A DNA stretch of 64,000 bases, taken from assembly GCA_945883545.1 (NCBI GenBank), contig CAMCXT010000005.1:1-64000 (forward strand), read 5' to 3'. The notes under the pieces were generated by a model, which did no database searches, was not told the origin of the DNA, and saw nothing but the letters and a program-made list of their open reading frames with translations. This document shows positions 16,497-24,243 of the stretch, piece by piece. Numbering within the stretch: the first letter of the stretch is position 1; every line of letters starts with the position of its first letter. Source of the DNA: Chitinophaga pinensis (lineage in GTDB: Bacteria; Bacteroidota; Bacteroidia; M30B66). The position numbers and the translations under genes are program-made.

Positions 16497-17636
16497 TTAT
16501 GCGAGCACTGAACGTGCGATAACAATTTTCTGAACTTCAGAAGTACCTTCGTAGATCTGGGTGATTTTAGCATCACGCATCAAACGCTCTACATGGTATT
16601 CTTTCACGAAACCATATCCACCGTGAATTTGAACTGCTTCAATCGTGGTGTCCATTGCAACTTTCGATGCAAAAAGTTTAGCCATGGCTGATGAAGTTCC
16701 ATAATCCAAATGGTTATCCTTTTGCCAAGCAGATTTCATGATCAACAAGCGAGCAGCTTCGATCTCAGTAGCCATATCAGCCAATTTAAACTGGATAGCT
16801 TGATGTTGAGAGATCGGCTTGCCAAAAGCTTCGCGTTGTTTCGAATATGCAAGTGATAATTCATAAGCACCTGAAGCAATTCCAAGCGCTTGCGCAGCGA
16901 TACCGATTCTTCCACCAGAAAGCGTTTTCATGGCGAATTTGAAACCGAAACCATCTTCTCCAATACGATTAGCCTTTGGAACTTTCACATCATTGAAAAG
17001 AAGTGTATGCGTATCAGAACCACGAATCCCTAGTTTGTTCTCTTTTGCACCAACGATAAAGCCTTCCATACCACGCTCAACAATTAGCGCATTGATGCCT
17101 TTAGATCCTTTTTCAGGGTTGGTTTGTGCAATCACAAGATAAGTTGAAGCGGAACTTCCGTTGGTGATCCAATTTTTAGTTCCATTGAGCAAATAATAAT
17201 CGCCCATATCAACTGCAGTGGTACGTTGACTTGTTGCGTCAGATCCAGCTTCAGGTTCCGACAAACAAAATGCACCCAGTTTTTCACCTGTCGCCAAAGG
17301 CACGAGGTATTTCAATTTTTGTTCTTCTGATCCGAAGGTTTCTAAACCCCAGCAAACTAGAGAATTGTTAACAGAAACTGCTACTGAAGCAGAAGCATCT
17401 ACTTTGGAAAGTTCTTCCATCACCAATACATAAGAGATGGTATCCATTCCACTTCCGCCGTATTTCGGGTCGACCATCATTCCCATGAACCCCAGTTCCC
17501 CGAGTGCTTTAATCTGTTCTGCAGGAAATTGTTGTTTTTCATCACGTTCAATGACACCTGGTTTCAGCTCATTTTGAGCAAAATCGCGGGCAGCCTTTTG
17601 AATCATCAGATGTTCTTCGGATAATTGTATTTGCAT
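16497..17636 (-). CDS. Acyl-CoA dehydrogenase
   Basis: The 379-residue flavoprotein has the three-domain acyl-CoA dehydrogenase fold. Visible signatures are GAFCLSEPEAGSDATS (about residues 119-134, FAD/substrate loop), WITNGS, and the C-terminal QIYEGTSEVQKIVIARSVL, which carries the catalytic glutamate. Length and motifs fit short-chain or butyryl-CoA dehydrogenases acting in fatty-acid or branched-chain amino-acid oxidation. The stop lies 10 bases from that of murF (convergent), and the start is 50 bases from that of anmK (divergent). Chain-length preference cannot be read with confidence. Confidence 0.92.
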   Translation of the reverse strand: MQIQLSEEHLMIQKAARDFAQNELKPGVIERDEKQQFPAEQIKALGELGFMGMMVDPKYGGSGMDTISYVLVMEELSKVDASASVAVSVNNSLVCWGLETFGSEEQKLKYLVPLATGEKLGAFCLSEPEAGSDATSQRTTAVDMGDYYLLNGTKNWITNGSSASTYLVIAQTNPEKGSKGINALIVERGMEGFIVGAKENKLGIRGSDTHTLLFNDVKVPKANRIGEDGFGFKFAMKTLSGGRIGIAAQALGIASGAYELSLAYSKQREAFGKPISQHQAIQFKLADMATEIEAARLLIMKSAWQKDNHLDYGTSSAMAKLFASKVAMDTTIEAVQIHGGYGFVKEYHVERLMRDAKITQIYEGTSEVQKIVIARSVLA

Positions 17637-17686
17637 GAGTGTTTGTTATTGGGGCGGCTAAATTAACCATTTCACTTTTCTTAACA

Positions 17687-18784
17687 ATGAAGTTTAACAC
17701 AGGTTCAAAAACAAAAAAAGTAATTCTCGGCGTGATGTCGGGAACATCCTGTGATGGGTTGGATTTAGCGCTTTGCCTCTTCGGTGGAGAGTTCCCGAAG
17801 GTCGACTTCGAAATAATATCGACGCAGTGCTTCCAATATTCCGCCGAATGGCGCGAAAAGCTGCAAAATTGTATGCATTGTTCGGCGCTTGAATTGGCAA
17901 AATTGGAGAACGAATGGAGCAGAAAAGTTGCAGAAGATATCTGTGAATTTATCGGATCACAAGAAATCAAGCCTGAATTGATTGGATTTCATGGCCATAC
18001 CATTTTTCATCAGCCTCAACATGGATTTACAGTTCAAATGGGCAGTGGAGCTACAATTTCCCGTTTAACTGGCATCGATACAATTTGCGATTTCAGGCAG
18101 CAGGATGTAGCTCTTGGCGGACAAGGCGCTCCACTCGTTCCAATCGGCGAAAAATGGCTTTTCGAAGAATTTGAAGGATTTATGAATTTGGGAGGCTTCT
18201 CAAATGTGACGAATAGAATAAAAGAAACCAATGGATCTGAAACCATGCAAGCCTATGATGTTTGTGCATTGAACATCGTATTGAACCAATTGTGCGGTAA
18301 AATTGGCTTGGCATATGACGCTGATGGTAAAATTGCTGCTCAAGGAAAGATTTCGACTAGCCTGATTGAAGCTTTAAAAAAGGTCGACTACCATCAAATG
18401 CAACTCCAAGGAAGCTTAGGGTTAGAATGGGTAGAAGCTGAGTTATTCCCAGTGGTTCAACGCTTTGCAGAAATTGAAAGCCTGTCTGTAGAGGATCAAA
18501 TAGCAACTTATACCGAATTTTGCGCGATAACATGTGCCCATGCGATGCCTTCTGGAAAGTATCTGCTTTCTGGAGGAGGAACACACAACTCCTATTTATT
18601 GGATAGAATTAGAGCACACACTCAGTCGACAATTGAAGTACCAGAAACAGAACTTAACGACTTCAAGGAAGCACTGATTTTTGCATTTTTGGCAGGATTG
18701 CGCGCAGAAGGGCTTCAAAACACGCTCGCTTCTGTAACTGGAGCATCCCATTCCGGAATCAATGGCGCTTTTTACAAAGCATAA
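17687..18784 (+). CDS. anmK: Anhydro-N-acetylmuramic acid kinase
   Basis: The ATG at 17687 gives 365 residues, close to the family norm; an earlier ATG at 17639 would extend into the divergent promoter region. The ATP-binding start VILGVMSGTSCDGLDLAL, the catalytic-region phrase DTICDFRQQDVALGGQGAPLV and LLSGGGTHNSYLL identify AnmK, which phosphorylates and opens 1,6-anhydroMurNAc during cell-wall recycling. Its stop codon overlaps the A-tract of a hairpin that terminates the opposite-strand gene. Confidence 0.93.
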   Translation: MKFNTGSKTKKVILGVMSGTSCDGLDLALCLFGGEFPKVDFEIISTQCFQYSAEWREKLQNCMHCSALELAKLENEWSRKVAEDICEFIGSQEIKPELIGFHGHTIFHQPQHGFTVQMGSGATISRLTGIDTICDFRQQDVALGGQGAPLVPIGEKWLFEEFEGFMNLGGFSNVTNRIKETNGSETMQAYDVCALNIVLNQLCGKIGLAYDADGKIAAQGKISTSLIEALKKVDYHQMQLQGSLGLEWVEAELFPVVQRFAEIESLSVEDQIATYTEFCAITCAHAMPSGKYLLSGGGTHNSYLLDRIRAHTQSTIEVPETELNDFKEALIFAFLAGLRAEGLQNTLASVTGASHSGINGAFYKA

Positions 18785-18810
18785 AAAAACCGGGATGGTA
18801 TCTCCCGGTT
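18783..18810 (-). terminator. Terminator of the acidic-protein gene, overlapping the anmK stop
   Basis: Stem AACCGGGA (18788-18795) with TCCCGGTT (18803-18810). The A-run at 18783-18789 becomes a U-tract on the minus strand, so the hairpin chiefly ends the gene at 18835-19149; it may also slow the anmK transcript. Confidence 0.75.
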
Positions 18811-18834
18811 ATACTCTATATATTGTGTAGTTGA

Positions 18835-19149
18835 TTAGAATCCGTCGTCTTCGAAGAATTCATCGTCATCTGTATCATCTTCATCGTCGTCGTCGTCGAA
18901 TGCAGGGTCAGATAGATCTTCATCTAGATCAAAATCATCATCCTCTTCTATTTCTTCGTCTACTTCTTCGATTTCATCTTCATCGAGATCATCATCGTCG
19001 TCGAAATCTTCGTCATCGAGATCCTCAAGATCATCATCGCCAGCTGCATTGTAAACTGGAAATTGTGATGGCCTGCCGATTTGATTAGGTCCGGCGAAGG
19101 TCAGGAGTGCATCAATGCTGCTCAATACATTGGCTGAACTAGTTACCAT
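18835..19149 (-). CDS. Highly acidic low-complexity protein
   Basis: A 104-residue protein of unknown function. The first 37 residues are ordinary (MVTSSANVLSSIDALLTFAG, then GRPSQFPVY). The remaining 65 or so are almost entirely Asp and Glu, broken by single F, L, I or S residues, ending FFEDDGF. The gene has its own candidate -7 box (minus strand, 19187-19194) and a clear terminator, which argues it is real although low-complexity GAT/GAA runs could mislead. The opposite strand across it would encode an Arg/His-rich string that is only a shadow. Possible roles by analogy, not evidence: nucleic-acid mimicry, or chaperoning of basic proteins. Confidence 0.72.
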   Translation of the reverse strand: MVTSSANVLSSIDALLTFAGPNQIGRPSQFPVYNAAGDDDLEDLDDEDFDDDDDLDEDEIEEVDEEIEEDDDFDLDEDLSDPAFDDDDDEDDTDDDEFFEDDGF

Positions 19150-19186
19150 TGGGGATTAGCTGTTTTAGTTATCGTTTTTTCCTGGT

Positions 19187-19194
19187 CTAAAATA
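19187..19194 (-). promoter_or_regulatory. Candidate -7 box TATTTTAG for the acidic-protein gene
   Basis: Minus-strand TATTTTAG, 38 bases before the ATG at 19149, identical to boxes before the deoxynucleoside kinase and DUF4834 genes. Confidence 0.35.
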
Positions 19195-19353
19195 CAGAAA
19201 AACTAATATGCAAATAATCGGAAAAAAGGAATTCCAACAAGTATATCAATCTGATTATCAATTACAATTATTCACAATTCCAAAAATAGCCTGTCAAATC
19301 ACCTCAAATCAACTCACTTTCATGTCTGAAAATCATCCCGACATCGGATTTTT

Positions 19354-19387
19354 CATGTTCGAACATGCGCCTGCTTATATACTTTTG
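19354..19387 (+). promoter_or_regulatory. Palindromic operator candidate plus -7 box of the amino-acid dehydrogenase
   Basis: CATGTTCGAACATG at 19354-19367 is a perfect 14-bp palindrome. TACTTTTG at 19380-19387 matches TAnnTTTG exactly, with the ATG at 19423. The palindrome would lie around -39 to -26, where the -33 element belongs, as expected for a dimeric regulator controlling this promoter. Confidence 0.6.
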
Positions 19388-19422
19388 TGCGCGATTCCTA
19401 AGATCAAATTAAACATCGAACC

Positions 19423-20649
19423 ATGAAAGACCTTTTACAACGCTACGAATCACAACGACCTCATATTGTATTTGAATGGAAAGATTCGGAAACTGAAGCA
19501 GAAGGTTGGGTAGTGATTAATTCGCTCCGCGGAGGTGCTGCCGGTGGTGGAACACGCATGCGGAAAGGGCTCGACAAACGCGAGGTGGAATCGTTGGCGA
19601 AAACCATGGAGATTAAGTTTACCGTTTCTGGTCCTGCCATCGGAGGAGCAAAATCAGGAATCAACTTCGATCCAGCAGATCCACGCAAAGCTGGCGTTCT
19701 CAAACGTTGGTACAAAGCTGTGATGCCTTTGCTAAAGAATTACTATGGAACTGGTGGTGACTTGAATGTGGACGAAATCCACGAAGTGATTCCAATAACT
19801 GAAGAGTTCGGACTTTGGCATCCACAAGAAGGCGTGGTGAACGGTCATTACGGAACCACCGACAAAGACAAAGTTCAACGGGTTGGAAGGTTACGTGCGG
19901 GTGTTTCTAAAGTGCTCGACAACCCAATCTATTCGCCAGATGTAAATAGAAAGTTTGTAGTGGCCGACATGATCACAGGATATGGTGTTTCAGAATCGGT
20001 GAAGCATTACTATACATTATATAACGATCAGATTTCTGGTAAAAGAGCAATTATTCAAGGTTGGGGAAATGTGGCATCAGCGGCTGCTTATTACTTGAGT
20101 AAACTGGGTGTGAAGATCGTAGGAATCATTGACCGAAATGGTGGCTTGATTAATCCTGACGGTTACTCTGAAGCTGAAATCCATTCGTTATTTCTCAATA
20201 AACAAGGCAATACCTTGGTAGCCGACGCCATATTGACGAAGGAAGAAGTAGAATCGAAAATATGGGATCTTCCAGCCGAGATTTTCATTCCAGCTGCCGC
20301 TTCCCGTTTGGTTACTGCCGACCAAGTGATCCGCATGAAAAATGCCGGAATGCAAGTGATTGCTTCAGGTGCCAATGTGCCTTTTAGCGATCCTGAAATT
20401 TTCTTTGGACCGATCATGGAACAAGCTGATGCAGAATTATCGGTGATTCCCGATTTCATTTCTAACTGTGGAATGGCGCGTGTTTTTGCCTATTTGATGG
20501 GTGAAGGATCGAAGCTCGATGATGCTTCAATTTTTGAAGATTCATCAGAAATCATTCGCAAAGCCATGGCAGCAGTGCATCCCAATTGCCCCGACAGAAA
20601 AAATTTCTCCCGTGAAGCCTTCCGCATCGCGCTGAAAGTGTTGGGATAG
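19423..20649 (+). CDS. Glu/Leu/Phe/Val-type amino-acid dehydrogenase
   Basis: A 408-residue NAD(P)-dependent dehydrogenase. The N-terminal substrate domain contains GAAGGGTRMRKG, the catalytic lysine region GGAKSGINFDPAD (about residues 79-91) and GTGGDLNVDEIHEVIP. The Rossmann domain has IIQGWGNVASAAAYYLS (about residues 206-222), and the C-terminal part has SGANVPFSDPE. Glutamate dehydrogenases conserve this pattern, but the sequence departs from the standard 450-residue GdhA, so substrate (Glu, Leu or other) is open. Just upstream lie a 14-bp palindrome and a TAnnTTTG box, suggesting dedicated regulation. A bidirectional-looking terminator follows. Confidence 0.87.
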   Translation: MKDLLQRYESQRPHIVFEWKDSETEAEGWVVINSLRGGAAGGGTRMRKGLDKREVESLAKTMEIKFTVSGPAIGGAKSGINFDPADPRKAGVLKRWYKAVMPLLKNYYGTGGDLNVDEIHEVIPITEEFGLWHPQEGVVNGHYGTTDKDKVQRVGRLRAGVSKVLDNPIYSPDVNRKFVVADMITGYGVSESVKHYYTLYNDQISGKRAIIQGWGNVASAAAYYLSKLGVKIVGIIDRNGGLINPDGYSEAEIHSLFLNKQGNTLVADAILTKEEVESKIWDLPAEIFIPAAASRLVTADQVIRMKNAGMQVIASGANVPFSDPEIFFGPIMEQADAELSVIPDFISNCGMARVFAYLMGEGSKLDDASIFEDSSEIIRKAMAAVHPNCPDRKNFSREAFRIALKVLG

Positions 20650-20667
20650 TAGGATCAAGAAAAAATC

Positions 20668-20706
20668 TTGCCTCGGTTCAACTTTGTTTGGATCGAGGCA
20701 ATTTTA
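20668..20706 (+). terminator. Intrinsic terminator after the amino-acid dehydrogenase
   Basis: Stem TTGCCTCG (20668-20675) with CGAGGCAA (20694-20701), then TTTTA. An A-run precedes the stem, so it could also act on the other strand. Confidence 0.75.
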
Positions 20707-20846
20707 TGTTCACTGTTGTCGTTACGAGTGTTAATAACCACGTGGAAAAACACAGCAACAAGCCTCCTGCCTATGGTCTGAATATGGACGTACTTTGATT
20801 CACGGAATATTTTAATTGCGTCAACCTTAGAAATAAACAGAACTAT

Positions 20847-21557
20847 ATGTTGGGTATTATCCTGCAAGCGGTAGTTGGAGCTGACTCTCTTGCTACACCA
20901 GTTGCTGAAGCAGCAGCAGAAGCACAAACAAAAGTCGACACACTGAATCTTTGGCAAATGGTTCAACAGGGAGGTTTCCTGATGATTCCAATTGGTTTGT
21001 TGTCGCTCATCACGATTTTTCTTTTTGTGGAGCGCTACATCGTTTTGAAAAGAGCAGGTAAGAATCCTGAAAATCTCCTTAATAATGTGCGCGATCAGAT
21101 TCATGGTGGTAATATCAATTCAGCCTTAATGCTCTGCAAAAGCAGCAATACGCCCGATGCGCGCATGTTGGAAAAAGGAATTTCTCGCATCGGATTAAAG
21201 GTTGACGAAATCGAAAAAGCCATGGAAGGTGTGGGCAAAAAAGAACTCAGCCGAATCGAGAAAAATGTTGGTATTCTTGCAGTTATTGCTGGTATTTCAC
21301 CAATGTTCGGCTTCGTAGGAACCATCACAGGTGTAATTAAGATTTTCTACAATATTTCGTTGCAAGACAACATCTCGATTGGTGCGATATCAGGCGGTTT
21401 GTACGAAAAGATGATCACATCTGCAGCTGGTTTGGTGGTTGGTATTTTGGCATTTGTGCTTTACCATGTATTGAATTATCAAGTTGATCGTATTGCGAAA
21501 CGCATGGAAGCGACAGGACTTGACTTTATCGACATGCTTCACGAACCTTCGAAATAA
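20847..21557 (+). CDS. exbB: MotA/TolQ/ExbB proton channel family protein
   Basis: A 236-residue inner-membrane protein with three transmembrane segments: about residues 44-62 (FLMIPIGLLSLITIFLFVE), 142-165 and 185-208. The third-helix region includes AAGLVVGILAFVLYHVL. With ExbD it forms the proton channel that energises TonB or Tol systems. The N-terminal 35 residues are Ala-rich and periplasmic or signal-like. The stop shares a base with the ExbD start (TAATGA), and a TonB-like gene follows, so this is an ExbB-ExbD-TonB operon rather than a Mot system. Confidence 0.9.
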   Translation: MLGIILQAVVGADSLATPVAEAAAEAQTKVDTLNLWQMVQQGGFLMIPIGLLSLITIFLFVERYIVLKRAGKNPENLLNNVRDQIHGGNINSALMLCKSSNTPDARMLEKGISRIGLKVDEIEKAMEGVGKKELSRIEKNVGILAVIAGISPMFGFVGTITGVIKIFYNISLQDNISIGAISGGLYEKMITSAAGLVVGILAFVLYHVLNYQVDRIAKRMEATGLDFIDMLHEPSK

Positions 21558-21961
21558 TGAACATCCGGCAATCTAGAATCAAACATGGTGCAGAGGTGAA
21601 TACTCACTCTCTAAACGATATCATGTTCTTCCTGCTGCTCTTTTTCTTGATCGTTTCCACGATGATCAGTCCAAGTGTTGTGAAGCTTAATCTTCCAAGT
21701 GCTAAAAAAACGCAAACGGTTGATAAGCAACCAATCAACTTGGAGATCTCGCAAGACATGCGGTATTATCTCGCAGGAAAAGAAGTTGATTTCGAAAATC
21801 TTGAAGCAGCAATTCAGGCAGCAATTGTAAACAAAACAGAACCTACAATCGTATTGAGATTAGACAAGGAACTTACCGTTCAACAATTGGTTGATGTGCT
21901 AGAAATTGGCAACAAACTGAAAGTGAAGATGATCCTTGCTACCCGACCTCCAAACGGATAA
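21557..21961 (+). CDS. exbD: ExbD/TolR family biopolymer transporter
   Basis: The 134-residue protein has one N-terminal transmembrane helix (SLNDIMFFLLLFFLIVSTM, about residues 19-37) with the conserved proton-path aspartate D21, and a periplasmic domain ending VKMILATRPPNG. It partners ExbB. ATG at 21557 overlaps the upstream stop and the next gene starts 4 bases after its stop, so the three genes are tightly coupled. Confidence 0.9.
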   Translation: MNIRQSRIKHGAEVNTHSLNDIMFFLLLFFLIVSTMISPSVVKLNLPSAKKTQTVDKQPINLEISQDMRYYLAGKEVDFENLEAAIQAAIVNKTEPTIVLRLDKELTVQQLVDVLEIGNKLKVKMILATRPPNG

Positions 21962-21965
21962 GCTT

Positions 21966-22829
21966 ATGCAAATCAGTCAGAAATCGGATAAATGGTATGC
22001 AATGGCTATAACACTTGCCTTTCATGGCTTGTTGTTGCTATTGTTTCTCTTATACAAGATCATCACCCCTATTCCACCGTTCGAAATCATCGAACCTGGC
22101 GGTGGCGGTGGCTTGGGTGTTGAACTCAATTTCGGCGATTCGCCAGATGGAATGGGCAACACAAATCCAGAATTACTGAGTGCTAATAATGTAGGTGGAG
22201 CTTCTGCACCTGAAGAAGACAATTTCATTACCGACGAAAGCACCGACAACTTCATCAAAGAAGTTCAAAAGCCTAAAATCAAGAAGCCACGCAAGGAGTT
22301 AAAACGTCCTCAGGATGGTCCAAGGATCAGTCAGAAGGTTGAAGAAACAACAGATACCCGCGCATTGTATCCTGGCAAAAAAGGTGGCAGCGAAGGAAAA
22401 ACTGGCAAACCTGGTAACCAAGGTTCAGAAGAAGGCGATCCGTATGCATCAGTGTATACTGGAAAAGGCGGAGGAAAAGGTCCTGGAAAAGGAACTGGAA
22501 AAGGTGGCGGCGAAGGCGACGGAGATGGACCTGGGAAAGGTTCTGGAACTGGTCCAGGTATATCAGCCAATCTATTGAACCGAAGAGCTACAAGCCTTCC
22601 GAAGCCAAGTTATGATTCCGATAAATCTGGAAAAGTTGTAGTCGATATTACGGTGGATGACAAAGGAAATGTGATCAAAGCAACTGCAGGAGGTCGTGGA
22701 ACTACGATAACAGATGCGTCTCTATTCAGCCAAGCTGAATCGGCTGCCAAACGCGCGAAATTCAACCCCGATAATACGCCATCCGGAAAACAAATCGGAA
22801 CCATCACCTACAATTTCATCAGAAGATAA
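21966..22829 (+). CDS. TonB-like energy transducer with glycine-rich linker
   Basis: This 287-residue protein has an N-terminal transmembrane helix (WYAMAITLAFHGLLLLLFLLY, about residues 10-30), a long Pro/Gly/Lys linker, and a C-terminal TonB domain (GKVVVDITVDDKGNVIKAT, then AKRAKFNPDN and GTITYNF, about residues 220-287). It would span the periplasm and couple ExbB/ExbD to outer-membrane receptors. The linker between about residues 165 and 200 is a run of GKGGG/GKGTG/GDGPG units, unlike the Pro-Lys linker of classical TonB. ATG 21966 is chosen over one at 21936, which would overlap exbD. Confidence 0.86.
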   Translation: MQISQKSDKWYAMAITLAFHGLLLLLFLLYKIITPIPPFEIIEPGGGGGLGVELNFGDSPDGMGNTNPELLSANNVGGASAPEEDNFITDESTDNFIKEVQKPKIKKPRKELKRPQDGPRISQKVEETTDTRALYPGKKGGSEGKTGKPGNQGSEEGDPYASVYTGKGGGKGPGKGTGKGGGEGDGDGPGKGSGTGPGISANLLNRRATSLPKPSYDSDKSGKVVVDITVDDKGNVIKATAGGRGTTITDASLFSQAESAAKRAKFNPDNTPSGKQIGTITYNFIRR

Positions 22830-22831
22830 AG

Positions 22832-24124
22832 GTGAATTATCGGGAAACCATCGATTTCCTGTATAGCCAACTCCCAATGTTTACAAGGGTTGGAAGTGCT
22901 GCTTACAAAACAGGTCTTGGAAATATCGAAGCGCTTTGTGAAACACTTGGTAATCCTGAACAGAAGTTCAAGTCGATACACGTTGCAGGCACCAACGGCA
23001 AAGGTTCGAGCTCGCATTTGTTAGCGTCGGTGCTGATGGAGGCTGGTTACAAAACCGGACTATTCACTTCACCCCATCTGAAAGATTTCAGAGAACGGAT
23101 TCGCATCAATGGCAAGTTGATTTCGCGACCTGAAGTGATCCGTTTCGTTGAAAAATCAAAGATTCAATTCGGCAGTCTCGAACCTTCGTTTTTCGAAATG
23201 AACGTGGCTTTGGCGTTCGATTATTTCGCCCGAAAAAAAGTGGATATCGCGGTAATTGAAACAGGTCTTGGAGGTCGACTCGATTCGACCAATGTGATTA
23301 CACCTGAACTCAGTTTGATTACCAATATAAGCTTCGATCATGCTGATTTGTTGGGAAATACACTAGAGCTCATCGCATCAGAAAAAGCAGGAATCATCAA
23401 ATTGAATGTGCCAGTTGTGGTGAGTGAGAAACAGTCGGAAACGTTCGGAGTGTTTCATCAGAAAGCCTTGGGCATGCAGTCGGTTATCCGCTACGCGGAA
23501 GATGAGATTCGTTGGGAAAATGTAAGAGAGGAATTCCACGATGGTCGTCCGTGGTTAATGGCAGAAACATGGTGGTTGAAGGAAAAGCTCAGCATCCAAT
23601 CGCCGCTTGCGGGCAATTACCAGCTGAAAAACTTAGCAGGAGTGCTCACTGCTCTTGATCGACTGAAACAACAAGGTTGGAAAATCTCGAAAAATGCCGT
23701 TGAAGCAGGCATCCGAAAAGTGATTGAGAATACAGGACTTCACGGTCGCTGGGAAATGTTGAGTGAGCAACCTCGGGTGTTTTGCGATACTGGCCACAAT
23801 GAAGCAGGCGTTCGGGAAGTGCTCAAACAGATTGCAAAAACACCACATCAACAGTTGCATTTGGTTTGGGGCATGGTGAGCGATAAAGATGTGACCAAAG
23901 TGTTGAGTTTGTTGCCTACAGATGCACGGTATTACTTCTGCAAAGCACAATTGCCAAGAGCATTGGATGCTAAAATGTTGCAAGAAAAAGCGCTCGAAAA
24001 CGGATTGAAAGGAAAAGCCTACACTTCGGTTCAGAACGCATTAAAAGCTGCGAAAAAAGCTGCACAAACCAATGATTTGGTAGTAGTTGGCGGAAGTACG
24101 TTCGTGGTAGCTGAAGTGGTTTAA
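22832..24124 (+). CDS. folC: Bifunctional folylpolyglutamate / dihydrofolate synthase
   Basis: A 430-residue Mur-ligase-like enzyme that adds glutamate to folates. The P-loop is VAGTNGKGSSSHLLASV (about residues 51-67), followed by GLFTSPHLKDFRERIRI and ETGLGGRLDSTNV; LAGNYQLKNLAGVLTAL and DTGHNEAG complete the family pattern. The gene begins with GTG at 22832, two bases after the TonB-like gene ends, so it is probably the last member of that operon despite its unrelated job. Confidence 0.92.
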   Translation: MNYRETIDFLYSQLPMFTRVGSAAYKTGLGNIEALCETLGNPEQKFKSIHVAGTNGKGSSSHLLASVLMEAGYKTGLFTSPHLKDFRERIRINGKLISRPEVIRFVEKSKIQFGSLEPSFFEMNVALAFDYFARKKVDIAVIETGLGGRLDSTNVITPELSLITNISFDHADLLGNTLELIASEKAGIIKLNVPVVVSEKQSETFGVFHQKALGMQSVIRYAEDEIRWENVREEFHDGRPWLMAETWWLKEKLSIQSPLAGNYQLKNLAGVLTALDRLKQQGWKISKNAVEAGIRKVIENTGLHGRWEMLSEQPRVFCDTGHNEAGVREVLKQIAKTPHQQLHLVWGMVSDKDVTKVLSLLPTDARYYFCKAQLPRALDAKMLQEKALENGLKGKAYTSVQNALKAAKKAAQTNDLVVVGGSTFVVAEVV

Positions 24125-24140
24125 ATGCTTCCATTAAAGC

Positions 24141-24183
24141 TAAACTTGCAAATTAAAAGTCAAGTTTTCAATTTACAAGTTTA
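24141..24183. terminator. Hairpin after folC, possible terminator
   Basis: A long AT-rich inverted repeat (TAAACTTGCAAATT at 24141-24154 with AATTTACAAGTTTA at 24170-24183, one mismatch) lacks a strong T-tract; it may contribute to ending folC transcription. Confidence 0.4.
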
Positions 24184-24207
24184 ATAGTCAATCAACTCAA
24201 GTTGAAC

Positions 24208-24243
24208 TATATAAAAACTTTGATTCTTATTCTAAAATCAAAG
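24208..24243 (-). terminator. Intrinsic terminator of the TonB-receptor operon
   Basis: On the minus strand a stem CTTTGATT / AATCAAAG (24236-24243 with 24218-24225) is followed by TTTTTATAT. The TGA stop of the receptor gene lies inside the stem. Confidence 0.75.

Noticed and set aside
18831-19088. Arg/His-rich frame opposite the acidic protein
   Set aside because: Complement of GAT/GAA runs; composition is an artefact of the acidic gene.
19208-19426. 72-codon frame before the amino-acid dehydrogenase
   Set aside because: No family match, overlaps the operator and promoter, and its end overlaps the real start; probably non-coding.
20655-21104. 149-codon minus-strand frame opposite the start of exbB
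   Set aside because: Covers a known gene in reverse, low-complexity Cys/Asn sequence, no motif.
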